16,357 bases of DNA from Candidatus Aenigmatarchaeota archaeon. Lineage in GTDB: Archaea > EX4484-52 > GLR71. Below the pieces are notes generated by a model, which ran no database searches, had not been told where the DNA came from, and saw only the letters and a list, made by a program, of their open reading frames with translations. Position 1 is the stretch's first letter; every line of letters starts with the position of its first letter. The stretch is from positions 1 to 16,357 of the forward strand of contig JAGLUQ010000004.1 in the NCBI GenBank assembly GCA_023134675.1. The letters are read 5' to 3'. The position numbers and the translations under genes are program-made. Of the stretch, positions 7,448 to 14,700 are shown piece after piece.

Positions 7448-8353
7448 ATGTACTATATCTGGAACAGCGAGAAGAACACAATAATCCCTACAAAGATACT
7501 GAAAGCCCACAGCGCGGCAAATGTTCTGGGGCATCCGATACGCTCCGTGATTCTTGAGATGCTGTCCAAGCAGAACCTGTACCCTATGCAGATAGCAGAA
7601 GCCCTTAAGATACACGAGCAGAAAGTATATTATCACATGAACATACTTAAGAAAGAAGGATTCATAGATGCTGAAGACATAAGATTACCCGGGGCTGCGA
7701 AACAGTATTCCCTAAAAAAGACCGCATACTCATTCATCCCGAAATATATTGACCCTAAACACAGGGAAATGTCAATTCACGACTACACAGCACCACCAGA
7801 GATGCTAAAACCTTTTGTAGATAAAGGAAAGATAAACTGCAGGATAATTGTCGGCTCACCCATGCCGCACGGAAAGCTCAACAGGACAGAAAGGTGCGGT
7901 CACCTGGCAGGTGACATCGCAGCAATGCTTGGAAAATATGGATCAAAGGATGGCAGGCTGACATATCTTGACACAGATGTTGATAACCTGAAAGGCAATC
8001 TGATAATAATCTCTGGATTCTATGTAAACTCTGTAGAAAAAGAGGTCAACAGCGCGCTACCCATAAAACTTAACGAAAGCGGCACAAAAATAATATCAAC
8101 AATATCAGGTGACGAATTTTCAGAACCGGAAACAGGATTCATCGTAAAAACAAAAAACCCGTTCGACAAAAAATATGATATCATTGTTCTTGCAGGGATA
8201 GAGATGAACGGAACAATAGCAGCAGTCCAGGCATTCACAAAATACTTCTCAAGGATAGAAAAAGGCAACAAGCTTGACAGGAACATCAAAGCCAAGGTTG
8301 TTCAGGGTATAGAGAAAAAAGGCAGGATTGAAGATGTAATGTTCCTGGAATAA
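7448..8353 (+). CDS. Winged-helix regulator with S-layer-like C-terminal domain (paralogue 1)
   Basis: The 301-residue protein has two parts. Residues about 26-95 are an ArsR-like winged helix (LGHPIRSVILEML, then IAEALKIHEQKVYYHMNILKKEG), with the recognition helix HEQKVYYH at 56-63. Residues about 125-301 resemble the core of methanogen-type S-layer proteins: IIVGSPMPHG...GHLAGDIAAMLG, a NLIIISG strand, GFIVKTKNPFDKKYDIIVLAG, GTIAAVQAFTKYF, and a terminal VMFLE. There is no signal peptide or membrane segment, so the S-layer-like part should be intracellular, presumably as a ligand- or partner-sensing module. It shares this architecture with the gene at 11803. It is divergent from the EamA transporter and convergent with the phosphohexomutase. 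The start is supported by a TATA box 27 bp upstream. Domain identity is from motif recognition, not a profile search. Confidence 0.8.
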   Translation: MYYIWNSEKNTIIPTKILKAHSAANVLGHPIRSVILEMLSKQNLYPMQIAEALKIHEQKVYYHMNILKKEGFIDAEDIRLPGAAKQYSLKKTAYSFIPKYIDPKHREMSIHDYTAPPEMLKPFVDKGKINCRIIVGSPMPHGKLNRTERCGHLAGDIAAMLGKYGSKDGRLTYLDTDVDNLKGNLIIISGFYVNSVEKEVNSALPIKLNESGTKIISTISGDEFSEPETGFIVKTKNPFDKKYDIIVLAGIEMNGTIAAVQAFTKYFSRIEKGNKLDRNIKAKVVQGIEKKGRIEDVMFLE

Positions 8354-8354
8354 T

Positions 8355-8362
8355 AAAAAAAA
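8355..8362 (-). terminator. Oligo(T) run, likely terminator for the glmS-mutase transcript
   Basis: Eight consecutive A on the plus strand give a T8 run on the minus strand, about nine bases beyond the stop of the phosphohexomutase at 8371. Archaeal RNA polymerase terminates at oligo(T) in the non-template strand without requiring a hairpin. The run sits just past the regulator gene that converges from the other side. No strong stem-loop is visible. Confidence 0.4.
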
Positions 8363-8370
8363 TCAAAATA

Positions 8371-9729
8371 TCATCTGTCCTTAATCTCATCCTCAACAAT
8401 CTTCACATATTTATCCAGAAACCCATCCCTTGTCTTCTCATCAACAGCTTCAGAAGTTATCCTGATGATAGGTGTAGTATTTGAAGCCCTGACCAGTACC
8501 CACCCGTCATCAAAATCAACACGGACACCATCAAGAGTATTCACTTTATCATACTGCTCGCTGAATTTTTCCTTAAGTTTCTCAACTACGCCAAACTTGA
8601 CATTATCAGGACAATCAACAGAGACTCTCTTTTTTGGAAAGATAGGAAACTCATCAACAATATCTGAAAGTTTCCGGCCTGTCTTAGACAGTATCTCAGC
8701 AATTTTCAGAGGGACAACAATTGCATCATCAAACGGAAAATATTTAGGCATCACAAAATGCAGAGCGTTTTCCTCCCCAAGCAATGCACCCCTCTCTTTT
8801 GCCTTCTGCATCATGAAAGTATGCCCGACAGGAATCCTCAGTATCTCAATGCCAAGGCTTCCAAGCTGCCTTTCAATAGCCATGGAACACTCCACATTTA
8901 CAATCATAGTGCCTTTCTTTCCTGAAAATATATCTTTCGCAAGCACAAATGCAATCTGGTCAGAATTAAGTATCCTGCCTCTGTCATCCGCAATGCCTAC
9001 CCTGTCGCCGTCGCCGTCAAAAGCTGCACCGAAATCTGCACCGATCTCAAGAACCTTGTCTCTCATCTTCTCAAGATTCTTTACCTCAACATCCGCACCT
9101 CTTTCCGGAAAAGAAGGATCCACCTTATTAAAAATAACAGTATCTGCTATGTTTTCTACTAAAGAGAAGACTTTCGGAGCAGAGAGGCATGTGCTTCCGT
9201 TGCCGCAGTCAACGACAAGATTGACTGGCTTTTCAATCGAAAATCGCCCGGAAAGACAATTGACATACTCTTCTGTCATATCAACAGTCTCAACAGTGCC
9301 GACAGCATCTGACTGTACAAATTCACCTTTAGCAGCAATCTCACCAATCTCTTTGTTGTCCTCTTCAAAATAACCGACACAATCCTTATCATAGAATTTT
9401 ATGCCGTTCCATTCAGGAGGATTATGCGATGCTGTGATATAGACAGTCACATCCTTTTTAAGCTTCCAGCCGGAAAAAAGAGTAACACCGAAAGAGGTTA
9501 TGCCTGCATTTGCAACATTCAGCCCGCCTTTTGTAGCGCCGCGTATGAAAGCCTCAAGAAGCGCAGGACTTGACGCCCTTATGTCAGCACCGACAAGAAT
9601 ATTGTTCCCCCTGCCTTTTCTCTCCATAAGAGCAGCAAGGGAAAGACCTATCTTCTCCATTATCTCATCAGTCAGGCTCTTTCCGTAGATGCCTCTTACA
9701 TCATAGGCCCTAAAAATAGACATATCCAT
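8371..9729 (-). CDS. Phosphoglucosamine mutase-type phosphohexomutase (GlmM/ManB family)
   Basis: This 452-residue enzyme has near-canonical family signatures: FRAYDVRG (6-13), TASHNPPEWNG with catalytic Ser101, metal loop D238-G-D240-G-D242-R, and phosphate loop RASNTTP (414-420). It would interconvert hexose or hexosamine 6- and 1-phosphates through a phosphoserine. Because it directly follows glmS, glucosamine-6-P to glucosamine-1-P is the likeliest reaction, although archaeal members often also act on mannose or glucose phosphates. The sugar-selecting loop is GEENALH (318-324) rather than GExSGH, one residue longer and without the Ser-Gly. A GGTGA ribosome binding site (9734-9738) lies 4 nt before ATG 9729 and 10 nt before a second ATG at 9723; either may be used. 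Confidence 0.88.
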   Translation of the reverse strand: MDMSIFRAYDVRGIYGKSLTDEIMEKIGLSLAALMERKGRGNNILVGADIRASSPALLEAFIRGATKGGLNVANAGITSFGVTLFSGWKLKKDVTVYITASHNPPEWNGIKFYDKDCVGYFEEDNKEIGEIAAKGEFVQSDAVGTVETVDMTEEYVNCLSGRFSIEKPVNLVVDCGNGSTCLSAPKVFSLVENIADTVIFNKVDPSFPERGADVEVKNLEKMRDKVLEIGADFGAAFDGDGDRVGIADDRGRILNSDQIAFVLAKDIFSGKKGTMIVNVECSMAIERQLGSLGIEILRIPVGHTFMMQKAKERGALLGEENALHFVMPKYFPFDDAIVVPLKIAEILSKTGRKLSDIVDEFPIFPKKRVSVDCPDNVKFGVVEKLKEKFSEQYDKVNTLDGVRVDFDDGWVLVRASNTTPIIRITSEAVDEKTRDGFLDKYVKIVEDEIKDR

Positions 9730-9792
9730 AAATTCACCATATAAAAAACTATAACTTATAACAAGATTTCTTAAGTATAAATCTTTTCTCGA
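9730..9792 (-). promoter_or_regulatory. Spacer between glmS and the mutase, with possible promoter and RBS
   Basis: The 63-base gap holds a minus-strand TATA-like stretch (complement of AGTATAAATC, 9774-9783) that would place a transcription start near 9751, and GGTGA at 9734-9738 as the ribosome binding site. A second candidate, around the TTATAA at 9756-9761, is too close to the start codon to leave the ribosome site in the mRNA. The mutase may thus be transcribed from its own promoter as well as by readthrough from glmS. Confidence 0.4.
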
Positions 9793-11559
9793 CTACTTCA
9801 CTGTCACGCTTTTGGCAAGATTCCGGGGACGGTCTGGATTGCATCCGCGAAGGATTGCAAGATAATATGAAAGCACCTGTATAGGTATTATATCTGTAAT
9901 AGGAGATGCATGGCCTACATCAGGAACTTTGACAAAAAAATCAAAGATATCATTTTCCTCATCAGACACCCCGATAATATAGCCACCTCTTGACTTTACT
10001 TCCATCGCATTGCTCAATATCTCTTTTCGGGTCTCATCATTCGGGACAAAGACTATGCATGGCGTCCCTTCCTCTATAAGAGCAATAGGACCATGCTTCA
10101 GAGTGCCTCCTGCAAATCCCTCAGCATGTATGTAAGACACTTCCTTTATCTTAAGAGCCGCTTCAAGAGCAGTAGAATAACTCTGGCCTCTCCCTATGAC
10201 ATACAGGTGTTCCTTGTCTTTCAGACAAGACGCAAGCTCAACAGTTCCCAAGAGCGTTTTCGGATCTGTAAGGTCGCCCACATGGTCTGCGACAGATTTC
10301 AGAAGATCCTTGCCCTCACTAAGCTTTCCCACACAGGCATAAGCCAGCAGAGTAAGGATTGCAAGCTGTGATGTATAGCTTTTGGTCGACAGGACACATA
10401 TTTCAGGTCCTGCATTCATAAGAAGCGTATGGTCTGAATTCCTCATGAGAGACGAGCCCATCACATTGACGATAGACAGTATCTTGACACCTTTCTTCTT
10501 TGCCACCTTTACAGCATCCAGAACATCAGCAGTCTCCCCTGACTGCGACACTGTAATCATAAGCGTCTGGGGTGTAAGAAAATGCTCATAGTTGGGAAAC
10601 TCAGAAGAATCAACAATATTTATATGTTTTCTGGCAATCTTTGAGAATGTATATGACGCAGATAAAGCCGCATTATAAGATGATCCGGATGCGATGAAGA
10701 AAGTCCCGTAAGACTCATTTATCGCATCAGCAATTCCCTGCAGCACCTTATCATCCTGATGTATCGCTTTGGTTATCGTCTCTTTCTGCTCTGATATTTC
10801 TTTGAGCATATAGTGCTTGAAATCCCCTTTCTTTGCCTGCTCCACATCCCAGTCAAGGACCTGTACCTTTTTATCTATAATATCTCCTGTGATTGAGCAA
10901 CGCACTTCAAAGCTTCCGTTGAAGACTGCCATCTCATAATTTTCAAGATATATAACCTTATTCGTATGATTGATGAAGGCAGGAGAATCGCTCGCCACAA
11001 AATGCTCGCCGTCACCGACACCGACGACAATCGGGGAATCCTTGCGGGCGCAGATCATTGTTTCAGAATCTTTATGGATGCTGACTATAGCATAAGTGCC
11101 TTCAAGAAAAGATAGTGTTTTTCTGAACGCATCTTCAAAAGAACAGCCATTTTTTATAAAGTCTTCTATAAGAAGAGGTATTACCTCAGTATCTGTCTCA
11201 GATCTAAAGACATATCCTTTTTTCTTCAGTTGCTCTTTAAGTGCCTGGTAATTATCAATGATCCCGTTATGGACCACAGAGATGCAGCCGTCAGAAGACA
11301 TATGCGGATGAGAGTTCTCTTCTGTAACTTTTCCATGGGTTGCCCACCTTGTATGACCAATACCTACTGTACCGCTCCCGAGATTATTGATTGTATCAGC
11401 ATCACAGATCATGCCCACTTCTTTCACGACAGAAATAGAAGGATTGCCGACAACAGCAACACCCCATGAATCATATCCTCTGTATTCAAGCGTCTTGAGG
11501 CTGTCAATTATAACACTACTGGCTTGCCTTTTACCTTTATAACCAACAATTCCGCACAT
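9793..11559 (-). CDS. glmS: Glutamine--fructose-6-phosphate aminotransferase (isomerizing)
   Basis: The 588-residue protein is complete and of normal length. It converts fructose-6-P and glutamine to glucosamine-6-P, the first committed step of UDP-GlcNAc synthesis. The N-terminal Ntn glutaminase domain begins MCGIVGYKG, with Cys2 as nucleophile after Met removal, and carries EYRGYDSWG, GIGHTRWATHG and HNGIIDNY. Two SIS isomerase domains follow, seen in ASGSSYNAALS, VSQSGETADVLDA, AGPEICVLSTKSYTSQ, HAEGFAGGTLKHGPIAL, and the C-terminal NLAKSVTVK, which shapes the active site in known enzymes. The only visible oddity is YDSWG for the usual YDSAG. It is followed by the mutase after 63 nt and is divergent from regulator 2, with a 243-base shared promoter region. 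Its mRNA leader is short or absent and no strong ribosome site is visible. Confidence 0.97.
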   Translation of the reverse strand: MCGIVGYKGKRQASSVIIDSLKTLEYRGYDSWGVAVVGNPSISVVKEVGMICDADTINNLGSGTVGIGHTRWATHGKVTEENSHPHMSSDGCISVVHNGIIDNYQALKEQLKKKGYVFRSETDTEVIPLLIEDFIKNGCSFEDAFRKTLSFLEGTYAIVSIHKDSETMICARKDSPIVVGVGDGEHFVASDSPAFINHTNKVIYLENYEMAVFNGSFEVRCSITGDIIDKKVQVLDWDVEQAKKGDFKHYMLKEISEQKETITKAIHQDDKVLQGIADAINESYGTFFIASGSSYNAALSASYTFSKIARKHINIVDSSEFPNYEHFLTPQTLMITVSQSGETADVLDAVKVAKKKGVKILSIVNVMGSSLMRNSDHTLLMNAGPEICVLSTKSYTSQLAILTLLAYACVGKLSEGKDLLKSVADHVGDLTDPKTLLGTVELASCLKDKEHLYVIGRGQSYSTALEAALKIKEVSYIHAEGFAGGTLKHGPIALIEEGTPCIVFVPNDETRKEILSNAMEVKSRGGYIIGVSDEENDIFDFFVKVPDVGHASPITDIIPIQVLSYYLAILRGCNPDRPRNLAKSVTVK

Positions 11560-11662
11560 AGTTTACCAGACCCATAACAATAATAAAATAATATATTTCA
11601 AATACACCTTTACATTGAAGCAATGCAGGTATAAAAAGGTTTTTCAAAAACAAGTGAAGGTA

Positions 11663-11680
11663 TTATAAATCATTTTATAA
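11663..11680. promoter_or_regulatory. TTATAA-N6-TTATAA element upstream of glmS
   Basis: Copies of TTATAA at 11663-11668 and 11675-11680 are separated by ATCATT. The centre lies about 112 bp upstream of the glmS start and 131 bp upstream of the regulator start, too far from either to be a simple TATA box. It has the same layout as the elements at 7406 and 11771, which makes it a candidate operator or activator site for one or both wHTH paralogues. Confidence 0.4.
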
Positions 11681-11770
11681 TTCAATATATATACTGAACA
11701 AAAGATTTATAAAGAAATAGACAATATATATAAAATAAAGTTATATATTATAAACAATTTAATAATAACA

Positions 11771-11788
11771 TTATAAATTAAATTATAA
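11771..11788. promoter_or_regulatory. TTATAA-N6-TTATAA element with TATA box at regulator 2 promoter
   Basis: TTATAA at 11771-11776 and 11783-11788 flank ATTAAA. The first copy is centred about 29 bp before the ATG at 11803, correct for a TATA box driving a leaderless mRNA; there is no Shine-Dalgarno before the ATG. The second copy would lie between the TATA box and the transcription start, where a bound protein could block polymerase. The arrangement matches that at the paralogous gene, but here the TATA box is the upstream half-site, shifting the element by about one helical turn relative to the start codon. Confidence 0.5.
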
Positions 11789-11802
11789 GTGGTTCGATTC
11801 AG

Positions 11803-12747
11803 ATGGCGCAGATAATAAAAGAGATAAACGGAAAATTCTTCGCAAAAAACGCGATACTTGTAAATAAACCTGAAAAACTAAAGGGGCTGCTGAATAACAC
11901 ACGATGGGACATATTAAAGCTCCTTGCAGAGAAGCCGAGATACCCGGCAGAGATAGCAAAAGAGCTTGATCTGCATGAGCAGAAAGTATATTACCATATA
12001 AAACAGCTGGAAGCGAATGGACAGATAGAAGTGAAGACCAAAAAAGAGTTTGGCGGCACGATAGCGAAATATTACACTGTAACAAACCACGCCTTTGCTC
12101 TCGAACTTCCATCTGGTGACATGAAGCTTGCCGATTTTCCCATGAGAAATGAATCAGATAAACTGAAATCATTCCTTTTCCCTTTCATCAACAACGGAAA
12201 CCTTAACTCAAACATAGTTGTAGGATCTCCTGACCCCCATGGGCTTCATCAGGTAAGGGCAAGAGATGGCCATTATGCTATAGATCTGGCACTTTTCCTC
12301 GGCCAGATGGTGACGATGCCAAAGAAGTTCACCACAATTCTTGACATAGATATAAAATCACAGAAAAAGTATGACAGCAATCTTGTCGTAGTCGGCGGGC
12401 CTCTCACGAACCTGATAACGGGTGACATAAACAACTATATCCCTGTAAAATTCAAGATAGACAACTTTCCTTTCAGAGGCATGACATCACAGAAGACAGG
12501 AAAGGTATATGACGAGGACAACATAGGCATGATAGCCAAGATAGTCAACCCAAAAAACACAGACAAGAGCATCCTTATTCTTGCAGGCAACAGGTTCAGC
12601 GGCACAAAGGCAGCAGTCCTTGCACTGACGAGATTTACAGAAACAGTTCTTGAGAACTACAATGGTGAGGACAACTGGGCATGTGTTGTAGAAGGTTTGG
12701 ACATCGATGGGGATGGACAGGTTGATAGTATTAAGGTTTTGGAGTGA
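11803..12747 (+). CDS. Winged-helix regulator with S-layer-like C-terminal domain (paralogue 2)
   Basis: This 314-residue protein is a paralogue of the gene at 7448. Residues about 28-95 are an ArsR-like winged helix (NNTRWDILKLLAEKP, then IAKELDLHEQKVYYHIKQLE); HEQKVYYH at 58-65 is identical to that of paralogue 1. Residues about 135-314 match the S-layer core more clearly: NIVVGSPDPHG...GHYAIDLALFLG, LVVVGGPLTNLITGDIN, NIGMIAKIVNPKNTDKSILILAG, GTKAAVLALTRF, and a final GLDIDGDGQVDSIKVLE. The last stretch has Ca-binding-loop spacing (Asp300, 302, 304, 308). There is no signal peptide or membrane segment. It is divergent from glmS, so control of amino-sugar supply by this protein is a reasonable inference. 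The DNA-binding and S-layer assignments are from motifs; what is sensed is unknown. Confidence 0.82.
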   Translation: MAQIIKEINGKFFAKNAILVNKPEKLKGLLNNTRWDILKLLAEKPRYPAEIAKELDLHEQKVYYHIKQLEANGQIEVKTKKEFGGTIAKYYTVTNHAFALELPSGDMKLADFPMRNESDKLKSFLFPFINNGNLNSNIVVGSPDPHGLHQVRARDGHYAIDLALFLGQMVTMPKKFTTILDIDIKSQKKYDSNLVVVGGPLTNLITGDINNYIPVKFKIDNFPFRGMTSQKTGKVYDEDNIGMIAKIVNPKNTDKSILILAGNRFSGTKAAVLALTRFTETVLENYNGEDNWACVVEGLDIDGDGQVDSIKVLE

Positions 12748-12873
12748 AGAGAAAATAATAAGATAATGGAATTTGTCTATATAGCTCGTTATTCAATTAA
12801 ATTTACATTTCCTAAAACAATTACAACAGGACGAGTTATTTGCGAAATTCTAAATATTTGATTCAACATATTA
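12748..12873. other. AT-rich intergenic spacer between regulator 2 and the AlbA_2 gene
   Basis: The two flanking genes converge here. A 31-codon open frame runs from ATG 12766 to TGA 12861 on the plus strand, without a ribosome binding site or recognisable motif. CTCGT and ACGAG form a weak, widely separated inverted repeat. I see no clear terminator. The spacer marks the change from the amino-sugar block to the AT-rich accessory genes. Confidence 0.5.
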
Positions 12874-13755
12874 TCACATCATTGTTTTTATTTTTTCTAG
12901 AATTTTTTTAATAACAATTAAGTTACTTTGAAGTTTAGTATTGGTTGATTTAAAAAATTCTTTATTTTTATCATAGTTTAAAAAACCTTGAAAATCTGCC
13001 CAAGATGAACCCCATCTTTTTCTTAACTCAATATCTAAAGCTAATTGGTATAATTTTTCTTCTTTTTTTATATCAGCAATTAAATAATTCAAGTCCTTTA
13101 ATACTTCTTTAGGATCTAACTTGAAGAAACCATGATATTCGCTAATTGCTTGATGTAATTCATCTAACCTTAATTGATAAAATGGTGGTAAAATTGGAGA
13201 ACCTTCTATATCCCCCATTTTATTTAACAGATTTAATAAATGATTTATTTCAAAGATTACATTTTCTTTTTTTTGGTTTTTTAATTGATTTGTTAGAAAA
13301 ATATCCCTTATATAATCTCTAGAACATGGTATACTTTGTCCATTTAATCTTATATAAAATACTTTATTCGAAGATTGAATTAACTTATTACTTGATTCAT
13401 ATATTTTAATAATTATATATTTTTTATTATTGAATTCAATTTTCTTTGTTTCAAACTGAATGTGTGGTTGAACTAATTCTAATGCCTGTGAAAACAAAAG
13501 GTTTATTTCAAACCGATCTTCCAATTTAATTCCTATGGGCTCAAATTTATCACTAATCCCAAATATAATAAATCCTCCGCTTAAATTAGCAAAAGAAGTT
13601 ATTATATTTACAATTTTTTGTTTATATTTTTTATTTCCAAAATCTAATTTTTCCTTTAAATCAAAAGAATCAGATTCTTCTGGTTTGTATTCTATAATGT
13701 TCTCAATAGTTTTTTCATTCCAACATTGAATATTATTAGGAATTAAATCATCCAT
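12874..13755 (-). CDS. Schlafen-type AlbA_2 domain protein
   Basis: The 293-residue protein begins with an AlbA_2 (Schlafen core-like, DNA/RNA-binding) domain, residues about 20-150: EESDSFDLKEKL (26-37, in the place of the usual E-x-x-x-x-E-x-K), then NIITSFANLSGGFIIFGISD (50-69), one of the clearest marks of the family, and a V-F-Y-I-R-L-N-G segment. The C-terminal half is helical and charged and I do not recognise it. Some Schlafen proteins cut tRNA or act in phage defence; others are transcription factors, so the role here is open. Base composition and codon use differ sharply from the amino-sugar block (Ile mostly ATT not ATA, Leu mostly TTA), suggesting recent acquisition. GGTGG at 13762-13766 is a good ribosome site, 6 nt before the ATG. 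It lies 61 nt after the BRO-like gene and may share its transcript. Confidence 0.8.
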   Translation of the reverse strand: MDDLIPNNIQCWNEKTIENIIEYKPEESDSFDLKEKLDFGNKKYKQKIVNIITSFANLSGGFIIFGISDKFEPIGIKLEDRFEINLLFSQALELVQPHIQFETKKIEFNNKKYIIIKIYESSNKLIQSSNKVFYIRLNGQSIPCSRDYIRDIFLTNQLKNQKKENVIFEINHLLNLLNKMGDIEGSPILPPFYQLRLDELHQAISEYHGFFKLDPKEVLKDLNYLIADIKKEEKLYQLALDIELRKRWGSSWADFQGFLNYDKNKEFFKSTNTKLQSNLIVIKKILEKIKTMM

Positions 13756-13816
13756 TATTATCCACCACTTCAGTTTCTAATCCTTCGCTCAAATACATCA
13801 CCAACCAAACCCCCCA

Positions 13817-14665
13817 CTAACCCAACCTCTTCCTCTTCTCTTTCTCAGTCTCAACCAAGTAATTATCTTTTGTACTTATACTTCGCCCAATCTTTCTTTC
13901 CGCATCTTTTCGCGCATTTCCTGCAACATCACCGCCCTCTTTTGCAGCAACCTTGCATTCTTCAAGATGCTTTGAATCCTTGCTCCTTGTAATCTCTGTA
14001 GTTACACCCTCACCAAGCATAGTAAATATCAGCTCCATGTCATTCATGTGGTCTCTTAAATTAGCTTTTGATTGTTTTGGTAAATTTTTATGTTGTTTAT
14101 ACTCATTTGGAGTCATTCCAAATGTTGCTTTAGAGATTTCTGCCGTGAGTATAGCAAAATCTTTATGTTTTTCAATACCTCTATCTTTCCACTCGTCTGT
14201 CAACTCATCCCTTACCGCAATACCTCTTACTCTCTTTTCAATCCAAGGATCAGAATAACCTTTCGACCTGTATAGATTCTTCATCCTTTCCTGTGCAAGT
14301 TCAGGATCTTCTATCTCCTGCACTCTTTCATAACCTACCCGTGCCAGCCATAGCTTAAAAGGTTCTGCTTTAGGAGATGGAATTGATTGAATTATACGAA
14401 ACAGGGATTCTGTATTTGCACAATCAGTTTCCCTTAACTTTCCATCTGGCGCTTCTAATTTCAACTGTACACAAAATGTGGACAGTTCAATTCCATGCTC
14501 TACTTCTCTTTTCTTAAGCATACTCCAATAGTTTCTTGGATTTGAAGACTCGGTTAAAGCAACAACAACATCAACAACAGAAAAGTACCACTCATTACCA
14601 TACCATACTTTCCGTATCTTTTTATCTTCAAACACAACCAGGGCATTCTCTTCATCCATATCCAA
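13817..14665 (-). CDS. BRO-N/DinD-like DNA-binding protein
   Basis: The 282-residue protein has a BRO N-terminal domain (about 8-120): VVFEDKKIRKVWYGNEWYFSVVDVVVALT, NYWSMLKKRE, then TESLFRIIQSIPSPKAEPFKLWLARVGYERV. A DinD-like region follows (about 135-265): GYSDPWIEKR, VRDELTDEWKDRGI, FAILTAEISKATFGMTPNEYK, LRDHMNDMELIFTMLGEGVTTEI, GGDVAGNARKDAE. BRO-N domains are common in phage and baculovirus proteins and bind DNA; the DinD group, widespread in bacteria, includes an SOS-induced protein of E. coli. The close match to bacterial chromosomal and phage versions suggests lateral transfer. The ATG at 14665 is 29 bp from a TATA box and has no ribosome site, so the gene has acquired an archaeal leaderless promoter; the ATG two codons later is an alternative. 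Confidence 0.88.
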   Translation of the reverse strand: MDMDEENALVVFEDKKIRKVWYGNEWYFSVVDVVVALTESSNPRNYWSMLKKREVEHGIELSTFCVQLKLEAPDGKLRETDCANTESLFRIIQSIPSPKAEPFKLWLARVGYERVQEIEDPELAQERMKNLYRSKGYSDPWIEKRVRGIAVRDELTDEWKDRGIEKHKDFAILTAEISKATFGMTPNEYKQHKNLPKQSKANLRDHMNDMELIFTMLGEGVTTEITRSKDSKHLEECKVAAKEGGDVAGNARKDAERKIGRSISTKDNYLVETEKEKRKRLG

Positions 14666-14690
14666 TCATTAATAGTTATGAATATTTCCA

Positions 14691-14700
14691 AATTTATATA
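14691..14700 (-). promoter_or_regulatory. TATA box of the BRO/DinD-like gene
   Basis: The minus strand reads TATATAAATT here, centred about 29-30 bp before the ATG at 14665. This is the spacing of an archaeal promoter whose transcript starts at or next to the start codon. It touches the first of two direct repeats. Confidence 0.55.

Larger units (their letters stand above)
11560..11802. promoter_or_regulatory. Divergent glmS/regulator 2 promoter region rich in TTATAA
   Basis: This 243-base stretch is extremely AT-rich and holds no convincing gene. The hexamer TTATAA occurs six times (11663, 11675, 11707, 11748, 11771, 11783), including two pairs spaced exactly 12 bp. On the minus strand a TATA-like element (complement of TAATATATTT, 11589-11598) would start glmS transcription a few bases before its ATG. 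On the plus strand the TATA-like box at 11771-11776 suits the regulator. A small RNA or peptide cannot be excluded, but nothing positive supports one. Confidence 0.6.

Noticed and set aside
8465..9373. 302-codon open frame on the plus strand
   Set aside because: It lies wholly antisense to the well-conserved phosphohexomutase, is Ser/Pro/Thr-rich as antisense frames often are, and has no recognisable motif.
12786..12836. Inverted repeat CTCGT / ACGAG
   Set aside because: The five-base arms are about 45 bases apart and not extended, so no convincing hairpin or terminator forms.
12766..12861. 31-codon plus-strand open frame in the spacer after regulator 2
   Set aside because: It has no ribosome binding site or homology that I can recognise, and a frame of this size is expected by chance.
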